Source: Saccharopolyspora kobensis (lineage in GTDB: Bacteria > Actinomycetota > Actinomycetes > Mycobacteriales > Pseudonocardiaceae). Taken from it: a DNA stretch of 64,000 nt. The translations under genes were made by a program, and so were the position numbers. The stretch spans positions 1 to 64,000 of the forward strand of contig NZ_FNVB01000011.1 of assembly GCF_900108315.1 (NCBI RefSeq), given 5' to 3'. The notes beneath the pieces are model-generated. The model was not told the origin of the DNA and did not search any database. It saw only the letters and a program-made list of their open reading frames with translations. Below, piece by piece: positions 34,258 to 43,388 of the stretch. The stretch's first letter is position 1. The number at the start of each line of letters is the position of its first letter.

Positions 34258-35886
34258 ATGCGAAGCGCGACACGTGCGTTGGGCGTCACCGCGGTGCTGG
34301 GGGCGTTGCTCGCGACCGGTCAGCCGGCGATGGCGAAGCCGGGCGCGCCGACGTTCGACGTTCCGGCGAAGTTCGCCGAGCAGGACATCCAGTGGGCGCC
34401 CTGCTTCGAGGGCGAGCTGCCGCCGGAACTCCCGCCGGGCTCCGAGCGGCTCCAGTGCGGCACGCTCACCACGCCGATGAACTGGCACGACCCGGACAAC
34501 GGCAAGGAGATCAGCATCGCGGTCAGCAGGCTGTCGCCCGAGGGCGGCCCGGCCGGTCGCGCGCTGTTCACCAACCCCGGCGGGCCGGGCGGCGCGGGCC
34601 TGTCCATGCCGCTGGCGATGCTGAACTACGGAAGCGACGCGCTGCCGAACAACTTCGACGTCTACGGCATCGACGTGCGCGGTACCGGCGCCAGCAGCAC
34701 CGTCTCATGTGGACCTGCGGAGGACGCCTGGCAAGGGCTGGACTCCCGCGACCGCGACCCGGCGAGCATCCGGGCGATCATGGACGTGACCCGCGAATTC
34801 GCCGCGGCCTGCCAGCAGCGCAGCGGTGAGCTCGGTCGCTACGTCACCACCGAGCAGACCGTCGCCGACCTCGACCTGCTTCGCCTGGTCGAAGGCCACG
34901 ACAAGATCAACTGGTACGGCGTCTCCGGCGGCACCTGGCTCGGCGCGTACCTGGCCACCTACTTCCCGGACTCGGTGGACAAGGTGGTGCTGGACTCCAA
35001 CACCGAGTTCACCGGCAGCTGGCAGCAGGTGTTCTCCTGGCAGCCGATGGCCTTCGAGCGCCGCTGGCGCGAAGACCTCCGGCCGTGGCTGGCGGCGCAC
35101 GACGAGACCTACCGCCTCGGCACCACGCCGGAGCAGGTACAGGCCACTGTGGACGGTCTCCGCGCGGAGCTGAAGGCGAACCCGCTGCCGGTTCCGGACG
35201 GCCTGCCGATCGACCACAACGTGCTGGACTCCCTGCTGCTGCAGAGCATGTACTCGAAGTACGCCTTCCCGGCCGTCGGCCAGACCCTGGCGGACCTGCG
35301 CGCCGGAACGGGCTCGGAGCAGGCCGTCGCCGCGCTGGCCGCGGTCCGCGACCGGAACATGCCGATGCTGGCCGACCCGCAGGACAGCATGGTCGCCACG
35401 CTGTACTCGATCCGCTGCAACGACACCGCGTTCCGCGGCAGCCCGGGCTCGGTGGTGGCGCGCTCCGGCGTCGAGGGCAAGCGGTACCCCTTCTACGGCT
35501 ACTACACGATCTCCCAGCCGTGCGTGTTCTGGGACCGCCCGGAGGTCGACCTGCAGAAGCCGACCGGCAAGGGCCTGCCGCCGGTGCTGATGCTGCAGTC
35601 CGAGAACGACCCGGCCACGGCGCTGGAAGGTGCCGAGATCGCGCACCGGAAGTTCCAGGGCTCGCGGATGATCACCGTTCGCGACGAGGGCGACCACGGC
35701 GTCTACGGCGCGGGCAACGCGTGCGTGGACAACGCGGTGGACGCCTACCTGATCGACGGGACGGTTCCGGCGGACATGACCTGCGACGGGATGCCGCTGC
35801 CGGATCCGGCGGTGAGCACCTTCGCGACGACGAACAACAGCACCCTGCTGGACCGGCTGGACGCGATCGACCGCGCGCTGGGCTGA
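34258..35886 (+). CDS. secreted alpha/beta-hydrolase peptidase (S33, tripeptidyl aminopeptidase-like)
   Basis: This is a 542-aa protein from ATG 34258 behind GAAGGGGAC, with a Sec signal (cleavage near GQPAMA). The hydrolase core shows the oxyanion loop TNPGGPGGAG, the nucleophile elbow YGVSGGTWLG, the acid region LQSENDPATAL and the catalytic His in DEGDHGVYGAG. The TAP C-terminal domain closes the protein. Relatives such as Streptomyces Tap and SlpD/E release N-terminal tripeptides from extracellular proteins. It is single-cistron, with a strong terminator 11 bp after the stop. Confidence 0.9.
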   Translation: MRSATRALGVTAVLGALLATGQPAMAKPGAPTFDVPAKFAEQDIQWAPCFEGELPPELPPGSERLQCGTLTTPMNWHDPDNGKEISIAVSRLSPEGGPAGRALFTNPGGPGGAGLSMPLAMLNYGSDALPNNFDVYGIDVRGTGASSTVSCGPAEDAWQGLDSRDRDPASIRAIMDVTREFAAACQQRSGELGRYVTTEQTVADLDLLRLVEGHDKINWYGVSGGTWLGAYLATYFPDSVDKVVLDSNTEFTGSWQQVFSWQPMAFERRWREDLRPWLAAHDETYRLGTTPEQVQATVDGLRAELKANPLPVPDGLPIDHNVLDSLLLQSMYSKYAFPAVGQTLADLRAGTGSEQAVAALAAVRDRNMPMLADPQDSMVATLYSIRCNDTAFRGSPGSVVARSGVEGKRYPFYGYYTISQPCVFWDRPEVDLQKPTGKGLPPVLMLQSENDPATALEGAEIAHRKFQGSRMITVRDEGDHGVYGAGNACVDNAVDAYLIDGTVPADMTCDGMPLPDPAVSTFATTNNSTLLDRLDAIDRALG

Positions 35887-35897
35887 TCCGGGAAAGA

Positions 35898-35936
35898 CCG
35901 CGGGCGGTGCCGGGAAATTCCCCGCACCGCCCGCGG
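35898..35936 (+). terminator. rho-independent terminator of the peptidase gene
   Basis: A 13-bp perfect stem (35898-35910 and 35924-35936) with a 13-nt loop is followed by TTTT. Confidence 0.9.
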
Positions 35937-36000
35937 TTTTGTGCTCGTGAAGCGGCTCATCGCCGCTGCCTGCGCGATGTTCCAGCGCAGACCGTGCAGG

Positions 36001-36165
36001 TCACGGCGTACTCGCTCGTTCCGCCATCGCGACCTGGTCCCGGCGAATTCGGTCGATCTCGCCGGCTTCGGACTTCTCGCCGGACTCGTCGTCCTCGGTG
36101 CGCAGCGCGAGGAACACCGCAGCGACCGCGATCAGGGACAACGCCAGCATGGCCAGGTGGACCAT
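36001..36165 (-). CDS. small membrane protein, hypothetical
   Basis: This is a 54-aa ORF from ATG 36165, with GAGGGGG as ribosome-binding site 6 bases upstream. It has one membrane helix (MVHLAMLALSLIAVAAVFLA) followed by a charged cytosolic tail (EDDESGEKSEAGEIDRIRRD). No family is recognised. The clear ribosome-binding site and helix-plus-charged-tail design support it as real. Confidence 0.55.
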   Translation of the reverse strand: MVHLAMLALSLIAVAAVFLALRTEDDESGEKSEAGEIDRIRRDQVAMAERASTP

Positions 36166-36305
36166 GACACACCCCCTCGGTTCGGCGCCCTTTTTCTCGG
36201 CGGATATCACTGGGACGCTTCCAGTGTCCGTCGGGTTGCTGATCGTTTGCGATTCCCGGATCTACTCCACCGGGCTGGGTAGATCCACCTGGCCGGAAAG
36301 CAGAA

Positions 36306-36351
36306 GCGGCGTTTCCCCGAAAGAACTTCGCGTTCTTTGGGGAAACGCCGC
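36306..36351 (-). terminator. long hairpin downstream of PEPCK
   Basis: Arms starting GCGGCGTTTCCCC on the left and ending GGGGAAACGCCGC on the right pair over about 20 bp with a one-base bulge and a 5-nt loop. It lies about 100 bp beyond the pckG stop. Confidence 0.7.
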
Positions 36352-36382
36352 ACGTTCGCGCACGTTTCAGCGGGCTTCCGCG

Positions 36383-36437
36383 CCGGACGGGTGGCCGCGG
36401 GGCTTCCCACGTTGCCCCGACAAGACCACCCGTCCGG
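36383..36437 (-). terminator. hairpin immediately after pckG
   Basis: A 12-bp perfect stem (CCGGACGGGTGG at 36383-36394, complement at 36426-36437) has a smaller internal GGGGC/GCCCC stem. It begins 11 bp past the pckG stop. Confidence 0.7.
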
Positions 36438-36448
36438 GGGTCGCTCGG

Positions 36449-38263
36449 TCAGTTACCGAGACGCTGTTTGAGCGCTTCCAGCTCGTCGCGCATCGAGCTC
36501 GGCAGCGCGTCACCGATGGTGTCGAACCACTCCTCGATGAGCGGCAGCTCCGCCTTCCACTCCTCCACGTCGACCTTCAGCGCCTCGTCGACATCGGAGG
36601 CCGGGGTGTCCAGCCCGCTCAGCTCCAGCTCGGCGGCGTTGGGCACCCGGCCGATCGCGGTGTCGGCGGCGGCGGCCTTGCCCTCCAGCCGGTCGATGAT
36701 CCACTTCAGCACGCGGGAGTTCTCCCCGAAGCCCGGCCACAGGAAGCGGCCGTCGTCGCCCCGGCGGAACCAGTTCACGTAGAAGATCTTCGGCAGCTTG
36801 CTGGCGTCGGCCTCCTTGCCGACGTTCACCCAGTGCTGGAAGTAGTCGCCGACGTTGTAGCCGATGAACGGCAGCATGGCCATCGGGTCGCGGCGCACCT
36901 CGCCGACCTTGCCCGCGGCCGCGGCGGTCTTCTCCGAGGACAGCGTGGCACCCATGAACACGCCGTGCTGCCAGTCGAAGGCCTCGTTGACCAGCGGGAC
37001 GGTCGTCTTGCGGCGGCCGCCGAACAGGATCGCCGAGATCGGCACGCCCTTCGGGTCGTCCCACTCCGGCGCCAGGATCGGGCACTGCGACATCGGCGTG
37101 CAGTAGCGGGAGTTCGGGTGCGCCGCCTTGACGTCGCTCTCCGGCGTCCAGTCGTTGCCCTTCCAGTCCGTGAGGTGCTGGGGCTCGCCCTCCATGTCCT
37201 CCCACCACACGTCGCCGTCGTCGGTGAGCGCGACGTTGGTGAACAGCGAGTTGCCCTGCTCGATGGCGGTCATCGCGTGCGGGTTGGTCTTGCGGTTGGT
37301 GCCCGGCGCGACGCCGAAGAAGCCGGCCTCCGGGTTCACCGCGTACAGGCGGCCGTCCTCGCCGAAGCGCATCCAGGCGATGTCGTCGCCGAGCGTCTCG
37401 ACCTTCCAGCCCGGGATGGTCGGGCGCAGCATCGCCAGGTTGGTCTTGCCGCAGGCCGATGGGAACGCGGCCGCGACGTAGTAGACCTTGTCCTCGGGCG
37501 AGATCAGCTTGAGGATCAGCATGTGCTCGGCCAGCCAGCCCTCGTCGCGGGCCATCGCCGAGGCGATCCGCAGCGAGTAGCACTTCTTGCCCAGCAGCGC
37601 GTTGCCGCCGTAACCGGAGCCGTAGCTCCAGATCATCCGCTCCTCGGGGAAGTGGGTGATGTACTTGATGTCGTTGCACGGCCACGGCACGTCCTGCTGG
37701 CCGGGCTCCAGCGGCGCGCCCACCGAGTGCAGCGCGGGTACGAAGTCGGCGTCCTCACCGAGGCGCTCCAGCACCTTGGCGCCCATCCGGGTCATGATGT
37801 GCATCGACACCACGACGTACTCGGAGTCGGTGATCTCCACGCCCAGCCGCGGCGGGTCGGCGTCCAGCGGGCCCATGCAGAACGGGATGACGTACATGGT
37901 GCGACCACGCATGGAGCCCCGGTAGAGCTCGGTCATGGTGGCCTTCATCTGGTTGGGGTCCATCCAGTTGTTGGTGACCCCGGCGTCCTTCTCCTCGACC
38001 GAGCAGATGTAGGTCCGCTCCTCGACGCGCGCCACGTCCGACGGGTCCGACGCCGCGTAGAAGGAGTTCGGCTTCTTCTCCAGGCGGGTGAAGGTGCCGG
38101 CCTCGACCAGCTGGTCGGTCAGCCGCTGCCACTCCTCCGGCGAGCCGTCGCACCACACCACGCGGTCGGGCGTGGTCAGCTCGGCGACCTCGCGCACCCA
38201 CGACAGCAGACGCTCGTGTTTGGTCGGTGCCTGATCGAGACCGGGGATGGTCAGTGCGGTCAT
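36449..38263 (-). CDS. pckG: phosphoenolpyruvate carboxykinase (GTP)
   Basis: This is a 604-aa protein from ATG 38263 (AGGAGACACGACGCG upstream), the usual length of GTP-dependent PEPCK. It converts oxaloacetate and GTP to PEP, CO2 and GDP in the cytosol, the first committed step of gluconeogenesis. The kinase-1a P-loop [13 protein letters not shown] with the reactive Cys near residue 271 is present, as are [13 protein letters not shown] (metal and kinase-2 region), [15 protein letters not shown] and [14 protein letters not shown]. Two hairpins lie downstream. The frame is open 39 codons upstream of the chosen ATG but without a ribosome-binding site. Confidence 0.97.
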   Translation of the reverse strand: MTALTIPGLDQAPTKHERLLSWVREVAELTTPDRVVWCDGSPEEWQRLTDQLVEAGTFTRLEKKPNSFYAASDPSDVARVEERTYICSVEEKDAGVTNNWMDPNQMKATMTELYRGSMRGRTMYVIPFCMGPLDADPPRLGVEITDSEYVVVSMHIMTRMGAKVLERLGEDADFVPALHSVGAPLEPGQQDVPWPCNDIKYITHFPEERMIWSYGSGYGGNALLGKKCYSLRIASAMARDEGWLAEHMLILKLISPEDKVYYVAAAFPSACGKTNLAMLRPTIPGWKVETLGDDIAWMRFGEDGRLYAVNPEAGFFGVAPGTNRKTNPHAMTAIEQGNSLFTNVALTDDGDVWWEDMEGEPQHLTDWKGNDWTPESDVKAAHPNSRYCTPMSQCPILAPEWDDPKGVPISAILFGGRRKTTVPLVNEAFDWQHGVFMGATLSSEKTAAAAGKVGEVRRDPMAMLPFIGYNVGDYFQHWVNVGKEADASKLPKIFYVNWFRRGDDGRFLWPGFGENSRVLKWIIDRLEGKAAAADTAIGRVPNAAELELSGLDTPASDVDEALKVDVEEWKAELPLIEEWFDTIGDALPSSMRDELEALKQRLGN

Positions 38264-38610
38264 CGCGTCGTGTCTCCTGACTGGGCGCCACAGCCCGGAC
38301 TGGTCGCCGACGGGGTCCGTCGACGTTTGTGGGAATGCTTCGCCCGTCCCGAAGGCCGGGCGATTTGAAAAGGGATGCACCGAGGCTAGCCGGGACAGCG
38401 GCGCGCGATGGAGATCAGTCCTGTTCGTTCTCTCACAAGAACGATAAGGGAATCGATTCAGTTGCGATCTTTCGGGTGGCGCGGCCGGAGATTCCGTTGT
38501 CGGAGGCGCGCTGGAAACGATGTTTTCCGGCGAAACGGACGCACGTGCGAACGGCCGGTGAACCAGGGGCGTCGCCCGGATGGCGGGTGGCGGGGCGCGG
38601 CGGAAACGAA
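38264..38610. promoter_or_regulatory. pckG upstream region
   Basis: About 350 bp separate pckG from the terminator of the gene behind it. Around 38435-38465 the DNA is unusually AT-rich and contains GTTCTCACAAGAAC, an inverted repeat that could be a regulator site for pckG. No gene is supported. Confidence 0.4.
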
Positions 38611-38645
38611 AAGAGCCCGCCCGGGCGGTTCCCGGGCGGGCTCTT
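38611..38645 (-). terminator. rho-independent terminator of the 38663 gene
   Basis: A perfect 15-bp stem (38611-38625 and 38631-38645) with a 5-nt loop is followed on the minus strand by TTTT. Confidence 0.9.
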
Positions 38646-38662
38646 CGGAAGCGTTCGAGTGG

Positions 38663-39400
38663 TCAGCCCCAGACGTCGTCGGAGTCGGGGCCGGCGCCCT
38701 TGGCGCCGGAGGGCGCGGAGGCCTGCGCGCCGTTCGCGGCGTGCTCCGGGCCGCCTGCGCCGCCCGCGCTCGGCTGGTCGAGGTTCCAGGTCGCGTCGTC
38801 GGTGGCGCCGGTCGCCGGGCTCGGCGCGTACTGGCCGTCGCCGGTCACCTGGCCCTGCTCGACCACGGTCCACTGCCCGTCGCCGGTGTGGTGCGAGATG
38901 GTCACTTCGCCGGTCTGGCTGATCTCCACCACCTGATCGGCGGAGCCGTCACCGTCCACGTCGGTGACCAGCATGGTTCCGCCCGACTCGGTCTCCACCA
39001 CGGCGGTGTCGGCGATGCCGTCGGAGTTGGTGTCCTCGGTGGCCGGGCCGACCTGCATGTCGCCCTGCGGGGTGTCGATGACCATGGCGCGGCCCTGGTC
39101 CTGCTGCGGGTCCACGCCGCCGGGGTGCTGCTGCGGCACCTCGCCGGCCCACTTGCCGGTCCCGGCGTCGTAGCGCGCCTGCTCGACGACGACTCCGTCG
39201 GCGTTGATGGTCTGCATGATGTCGGCCTGGCCGTCGCCGGTCTCGTCGACGTAGGCGACGTAGCCGTCCTCGGTCATGATCGCGACGGTGTCGTCCACCC
39301 CGTCGCCGTTGAGGTCGTAGTTGGCCTCGGCGGTGTACTCCTCGCCCTCGATGGTGACCTTGATGTCACCGTCGCCCGCCCCCTGCTCCTCGATGTACAC
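38663..39400 (-). CDS. acidic protein with four Ca-binding-type D-x-N/D-x-DG loops
   Basis: This is a 245-aa protein from GTG 39400 (GAGGGG, 9-base spacing); GTG 39421 would add 7 residues. Four calcium-binding loops are visible: DLNGDGVDD, DETGDGQAD, DTNSDGIAD and DVDGDGSAD, each followed by beta-strand segments such as GYVAYVDETGDG and TMLVTDVDGDG. The C-terminal 50 residues are Ala/Gly/Ser-rich and disordered. It has no signal peptide. It resembles an actinobacterial family (I believe DUF6802) of unknown function. Calcium binding is inferred from the loops. Confidence 0.7.
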   Translation of the reverse strand: MYIEEQGAGDGDIKVTIEGEEYTAEANYDLNGDGVDDTVAIMTEDGYVAYVDETGDGQADIMQTINADGVVVEQARYDAGTGKWAGEVPQQHPGGVDPQQDQGRAMVIDTPQGDMQVGPATEDTNSDGIADTAVVETESGGTMLVTDVDGDGSADQVVEISQTGEVTISHHTGDGQWTVVEQGQVTGDGQYAPSPATGATDDATWNLDQPSAGGAGGPEHAANGAQASAPSGAKGAGPDSDDVWG

Positions 39401-39514
39401 GTCGCCACACCCCTCAGCCACGGATCACTGCAAACCTACGACGCAGGGTAGAGGTCCGGGGTTCCGGAGGAGAAGCACCTGGCCTTTTCCGGTTGCCGGG
39501 GCTTTTGGCCCGAA

Positions 39515-39556
39515 TACACGTGTACGCCGTAGACCTGCGCTGTGTACGGTGTAGAC
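39515..39556 (+). promoter_or_regulatory. repeat-rich promoter/operator of tetR (39557)
   Basis: The perfect palindrome TACACGTGTA (39515-39524) is followed by direct repeats GTGTACGCCGTAGAC (39520-39534) and GTGTACGGTGTAGAC (39542-39556), 22 bp apart. TACGGT (39545-39550) sits six bases before the ATG, so the mRNA is probably leaderless and the repeats are likely the TetR autoregulatory site. Confidence 0.6.
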
Positions 39557-40135
39557 ATGGCTGGGACCGCGGAGCGCATCGCCGCTGCGGCGCTGGAGAT
39601 CCTGCTCGCCGAGGGCGTCGAGGCGGTGACCATGCGGCGGGTGGCCGCGGCGGTGGGGGTCACGCCGATGGCCACCTACCGGCACTACCCGAACCGGGAG
39701 GCGCTGCTGCGCTCGGTGGTCGACCGGGCCTTCGCGGAGCTGGGCGAGCACTACGGCAAGCGGTCCGAGGGGCTGGACTTCCACGCCCGGCTGGACGGCC
39801 TGACCGACGACTTCCTGGACTTCGCGCTGGGCAAACCGAACTTGTACCGGTACCTGATCACCGAGCAGCGTGCGGGATCGCTGCGGTTCCCCGACGACTT
39901 CCGGGAGGGCGGTTCGGCGGCCTTCGCGCCGGTGCACCGGGCGGTCGAGCAGGGCATGCGGGACGGCGTGCTCCGGCCCGACGACGTCCTGGAGACCGCG
40001 CTCGCGCTGACCATGCCGGTCGTGGGCCTGGTGCAGCAGTACCTCGGCGGCCGCTACGAACTGCCCGAACCCGAGTTCCGCGCGCTGTGCAAGCGAACGA
40101 TGCGGAGGGTTCTGCATGGGCTCGAGGAGAAGTGA
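39557..40135 (+). CDS. TetR/AcrR-family regulator
   Basis: This is a 192-aa protein from ATG 39557. The N-terminal helix-turn-helix is MRRVAAAVGVTPMATYRHYP (about residues 31-50) and the rest is the all-helical dimerisation and ligand domain. A WHG-type C-terminal domain is plausible (FRALCKRTMRRVLHGLEE). Its last 20 bases overlap the start of the Lnt-like gene, so the two are translationally coupled and probably co-regulated. Confidence 0.88.
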   Translation: MAGTAERIAAAALEILLAEGVEAVTMRRVAAAVGVTPMATYRHYPNREALLRSVVDRAFAELGEHYGKRSEGLDFHARLDGLTDDFLDFALGKPNLYRYLITEQRAGSLRFPDDFREGGSAAFAPVHRAVEQGMRDGVLRPDDVLETALALTMPVVGLVQQYLGGRYELPEPEFRALCKRTMRRVLHGLEEK

Positions 40136-41525
40136 GGCGCTGGCAGCGCTGATCGGCTCGGCAGCGCTGTTCTACTTCGGCACCGGGCTCGCCCCGCTCC
40201 CCGCGCTGACCTGGCTCGCCCCGCTGCCGGTGCTGCTGGTGGCGCCGCGGGTGTCCGGCGGCGTCGCGGCGGCGATCGCGTTCGCCGCGCTCCTGATCGG
40301 GATGACGAACCTGTGGGGCTGGTCGGCGCGCTCGCACGACCTCCCGCTGTGGCCGTGGGGACTCGTGGCGAGCATCGGCTTCGCGCTGACGTTCCTGCTG
40401 GTCGTGGTGGTGTTCCGAGCGCTGCTCCGACGCGGTCGGCCGCTGCTCGCGGTGCTCGCCGGCCCGGCGGTCTGGGTGGCGCTGCTGCACCTGATCTCGT
40501 TGGCCAGCCCGGCGGGGATCGTCGGCACGCTGGCGACGGCGCAGGCTGACGTGCCGGTGGTCCTGCAGATCGCCGCGGTGACCGGATCGCTCGGCGTCGA
40601 CTACCTGGTTCTCCTGGTGCCGTCGGCGATCGCGGCGGCGCTGACCTCGGCGGCGACCGGGCGCATCCGCGTGCTGGTGACCGCCGGCGTCGTGCTGGTG
40701 CTGGCGCTGGGCGGAGGAGCGCTGCGGCTGACCGGCGAACCAGGCCCGGCTCAGCCCGTCGCGCTGATCGCGCACAACCAGAGCGGCTGGGCGCCTGATC
40801 TCGCCACCCGGGAAGGGCATGATCTGGTGACCGCTTACGCCGCCGAGATCGCCGCGCTGCCGCCGGGAGTCCGCACCGTCGTGCTGCCGGAAGCCGCGTT
40901 CGGATCGACCGAAGCCCGCCCGGCGGTGCTGGTGGAGCCGATGAGCCGCCTCGCCGAGGAACGAGGCCTGGACGTCGTAACGGGTTTCGCCCACCGGGAC
41001 GGCGGTGCGAAGTACAACTACGCGCTGACCTTCCCAGCGCTCGGCGGCGACCCGGTCCCGTACCTGAAGCAGCACGACACGGTGAGCCCGCCCGGGAACG
41101 CCGAGGTCTTCCCGCCGACGACCGGCGCACGCCTCGGCCTGGAGGTCTGCGCGGACGTCAACTTCCGCGACCCGACCAGCGCCTATGCGACTGCGGGCGC
41201 GGAGCTGCTGGCGATCCCGGCCTCCGACGAGCGCGACAACGGATGGCAGCACAGCCGAACGGCGCTACTGCGCGCGGTGGAGAGCGGAGTCCCGATCGCC
41301 TGGAGCGGCCGGGAAACGACGCAGCTGCTCACCGACGGCTGGGGCCGCGTGATCGCGGACGCACCCACCGGAGGCCCGACCCGCTTCACCACCCTGGTCG
41401 CCGAAGTACCGACCGGACCAGGCCCCACCCCTTACGCCCACCTCGGCGACTGGTTCCCGTGGCTCTGCCTGGCCTTCGCGGTGATCGCCGCAGTCGCCGC
41501 GCGGGGCGAACGGGCCGGCAGCTGA
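40116..41525 (+). CDS. apolipoprotein N-acyltransferase-like membrane nitrilase
   Basis: This 469-aa protein has six or so N-terminal membrane helices (residues 1-200) followed by a nitrilase-type domain outside the membrane. The catalytic triad is readable as E259 (VVLPEAAF), K318 (YLKQHDTVSPPGN) and C345 (LEVCADVNF). Lnt enzymes transfer an acyl chain to the N-terminal cysteine of lipoproteins. Actinobacteria often carry several Lnt homologues. The region around the cysteine is shorter than in E. coli Lnt, so the acceptor may differ. ATG 40116 lies inside the tetR end, behind GGAGGG. Confidence 0.8.
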   Translation: MGSRRSEALAALIGSAALFYFGTGLAPLPALTWLAPLPVLLVAPRVSGGVAAAIAFAALLIGMTNLWGWSARSHDLPLWPWGLVASIGFALTFLLVVVVFRALLRRGRPLLAVLAGPAVWVALLHLISLASPAGIVGTLATAQADVPVVLQIAAVTGSLGVDYLVLLVPSAIAAALTSAATGRIRVLVTAGVVLVLALGGGALRLTGEPGPAQPVALIAHNQSGWAPDLATREGHDLVTAYAAEIAALPPGVRTVVLPEAAFGSTEARPAVLVEPMSRLAEERGLDVVTGFAHRDGGAKYNYALTFPALGGDPVPYLKQHDTVSPPGNAEVFPPTTGARLGLEVCADVNFRDPTSAYATAGAELLAIPASDERDNGWQHSRTALLRAVESGVPIAWSGRETTQLLTDGWGRVIADAPTGGPTRFTTLVAEVPTGPGPTPYAHLGDWFPWLCLAFAVIAAVAARGERAGS

Positions 41526-41566
41526 CTCGGGGACGCCTCGTCGGTCCGGTGCGGAATAGTCGCGGT

Positions 41567-42799
41567 GTGCGGCGATCACTGGGGCGAGAATTCGGATGGC
41601 TGTGGGCTGCCTACGCGGCCAGCACGATCGGCACCCGGCTCGCGTTCGACGCCTTCACGCTGATCGCGGTGCTCGTGCTGCACAGCAGCACCGCGCAGGT
41701 CTCGGCGCTGGCCGCCGCGGGACTGGCGGTGGGCGCGCTGATCGCGGTGCCGCTGGGGCCGTGGGTGGAGTTCCGGCGCAAGCGGCCGGTGATGATCGGG
41801 ATGGACCTCGTCCGGTTCGTCGCACTGCTGTCGGTGCCCGCCGCGCACCTGCTCGGGGTGTTGACGTTCGCGCAGCTGGTCGTGGTGTCGGTGCTCGCCG
41901 CCTCGGCCAACATCGTGTTCAGCTCCGCCGGCGGCGCCTACCTGAAGACGCTGGTCAAACCGGAAGACCTGGTGGTGGCCACCGGCCGCTTCGAAGCCAC
42001 CCAGTGGACCGCGACCGCGCTCGGCCCGCCGCTCGGCGGTGCTGCCATCGGGATGTTCGGGCCGCTGACGACGGTGCTGCTCGACGCGGCGAGCTACCTC
42101 TTGTCCGCGCTGGGCGTCCGGGCGATCGGCGGCCGCGAGCCCGCACCGCGGGCCCGGCGTGCGGAGCGGATCGGCGCCGGCGAGGTGCTCGAAGGCTGGC
42201 GGCACATCCTGCGGCACCCGCAGCTGCGGCTGCTGTTCTTCAACACCACGCTGGTGAACGGCCTGATCATGGCGACATCACCGCTGGTGGCGGTGCTGCT
42301 GCTCCGCGATCTGGGCTTCGAACCGTGGCAGTACGGCCTGGCGTTCGGCGTGCCGTGCATCGGCGGCCTGATCGGCTCGCGCCTCGCGCAGCCGCTGCAG
42401 GCGAGGTTCGGCCAGCACCGGGTGCTGCTGATCAGCGGCGCGCTCCGCGCGTGCTGGTCGATCGGGCTGGCGTTCGTCCCGCCGGGGCCGTGGGGCCTGG
42501 TGTTCGTGATCCTCATCGAGTTCGGCCTGATCACGAGTTCGGGAGTGTTCACCCCGGTGTACGCGGCCTACCGCCTGGAGCACACGGCACCGGACCGGAT
42601 CGCCCGGACGCTGTCGGCCTGGTCCATCACGAGCAACGCGAGCATCGCGGCCCTGACGGCGTGCGGTGGTCTCCTCGCCGCGATCACCGGCCCCCGGATC
42701 GCGGTGGGCGTCGCCGGAGTCCTCATCCTCTGCACGCCCTTCCTCCTGCCGCGCAGCGAGGTGAAGCCGTCGAGCGACGTCGTTGCTTCGGGGAGTTAG
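41567..42799 (+). CDS. MFS transporter (enterobactin-exporter-like)
   Basis: This 410-aa membrane protein has about 12 helices. It starts at GTG 41567, six bases after AATAGT, so it is probably leaderless; GTG 41549 is an alternative. The early segment LWAAYAASTIGTRLAFDAF and loop LGPWVEFRRKRPVMIGMDLV (with the basic loop 2-3 signature of the superfamily) fit the MFS_3/EntS exporters. Efflux of a small molecule is inferred. The substrate is unknown. Confidence 0.85.
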   Translation: MRRSLGREFGWLWAAYAASTIGTRLAFDAFTLIAVLVLHSSTAQVSALAAAGLAVGALIAVPLGPWVEFRRKRPVMIGMDLVRFVALLSVPAAHLLGVLTFAQLVVVSVLAASANIVFSSAGGAYLKTLVKPEDLVVATGRFEATQWTATALGPPLGGAAIGMFGPLTTVLLDAASYLLSALGVRAIGGREPAPRARRAERIGAGEVLEGWRHILRHPQLRLLFFNTTLVNGLIMATSPLVAVLLLRDLGFEPWQYGLAFGVPCIGGLIGSRLAQPLQARFGQHRVLLISGALRACWSIGLAFVPPGPWGLVFVILIEFGLITSSGVFTPVYAAYRLEHTAPDRIARTLSAWSITSNASIAALTACGGLLAAITGPRIAVGVAGVLILCTPFLLPRSEVKPSSDVVASGS

Positions 42800-42801
42800 C
42801 A

Positions 42802-42842
42802 GTGGCCGGGCGCCGGGTCGGGGGCGCGGAGCGCCCGGCCAC
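42802..42842. terminator. terminator between convergent MFS and small-protein genes
   Basis: GTGGCCGGGCGC (42802-42813) pairs perfectly with 42831-42842 across a 17-nt loop, three bases after the MFS stop. Confidence 0.8.
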
Positions 42843-42892
42843 CATGCGGCCCGGCGCGGGGAGGGATGCGGCCGGACCAGGTCTTCGGCGGA

Positions 42893-43111
42893 TCAGATCC
42901 GGAGACGAGCGAGCGTCTCGGGCGAGATGTGGTGACGCCCGGTCGAGGCGGCCTGCCGTTGTCGCTCGGCCTCGACCTGCTCGATCAACTGCCAAACGCT
43001 CAGCGCCCCATCACCGGCACTGTCATGCGCCGCCCGCGGCGGCCGGACGAACAACATGCTCGCGATCAGCACGTTGACCAGCACGAGCGTCGAAACCTGA
43101 AGCCAGAACAT
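42893..43111 (-). CDS. small membrane protein, hypothetical
   Basis: This is a 72-aa ORF from ATG 43111. It begins with a membrane helix (WLQVSTLVLVNVLIASMLFV) and continues into a cytosolic helical tail (VWQLIEQVEAERQRQ). The frame is open further upstream across a hairpin repeat, but that extension is not gene-like. The Shine-Dalgarno match (GGTGATGAG) is weak. The composition fits a real small protein of unknown role. Confidence 0.5.
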   Translation of the reverse strand: MFWLQVSTLVLVNVLIASMLFVRPPRAAHDSAGDGALSVWQLIEQVEAERQRQAASTGRHHISPETLARLRI

Positions 43112-43155
43112 CTCATCACCAATCCGTTGAAGGTCGTGTTCGCGCAGGTCAACTG

Positions 43156-43199
43156 CCGTGAGTGTTTTGGGGTGCCATAACGCCCCAAAACGCTCACGG
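43156..43199. repeat. GTGAGTGTTTTGGGG-type hairpin repeat
   Basis: A 17-bp stem with one mismatch (CCGTGAGTGTTTTGGGG at 43156-43172, complement at 43183-43199) encloses a 10-nt loop. I recall near-identical hairpins scattered between genes in Pseudonocardiaceae genomes. It lies between the small membrane protein and the HTH gene and may act as a terminator or REP-like element. Confidence 0.7.
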
Positions 43200-43314
43200 G
43201 GCTCAACCCCACCGGGCGCTGATCCGAGCCCAGCAATCCATGCAGGTCTCCAGAACCAATCCACCCCAGCCCCTCCGCACATCCCGTCCTCCTCGCTGGC
43301 CTGATCGCTTGGTT

Positions 43315-43343
43315 TTGACGATATTTCTTATCGATCAGAATTT
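43315..43343 (+). promoter_or_regulatory. putative promoter of the HTH gene
   Basis: TTGACG (43315-43320) heads a markedly AT-rich stretch. GAATTT (43338-43343) lies 17 bp further. CTCAGCTGAG, a 10-bp palindrome at 43350-43359, follows and may be the autoregulatory site. Confidence 0.4.
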
Positions 43344-43388
43344 GTATCGCTCAGCTGAGTGATCATCTGACGTGACTACGCTTCGGCT

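Noticed and set aside
36098-38368. Very long plus-strand frame opposite pckG
   Set aside because: Antisense shadow of a certain PEPCK gene; no family motifs.
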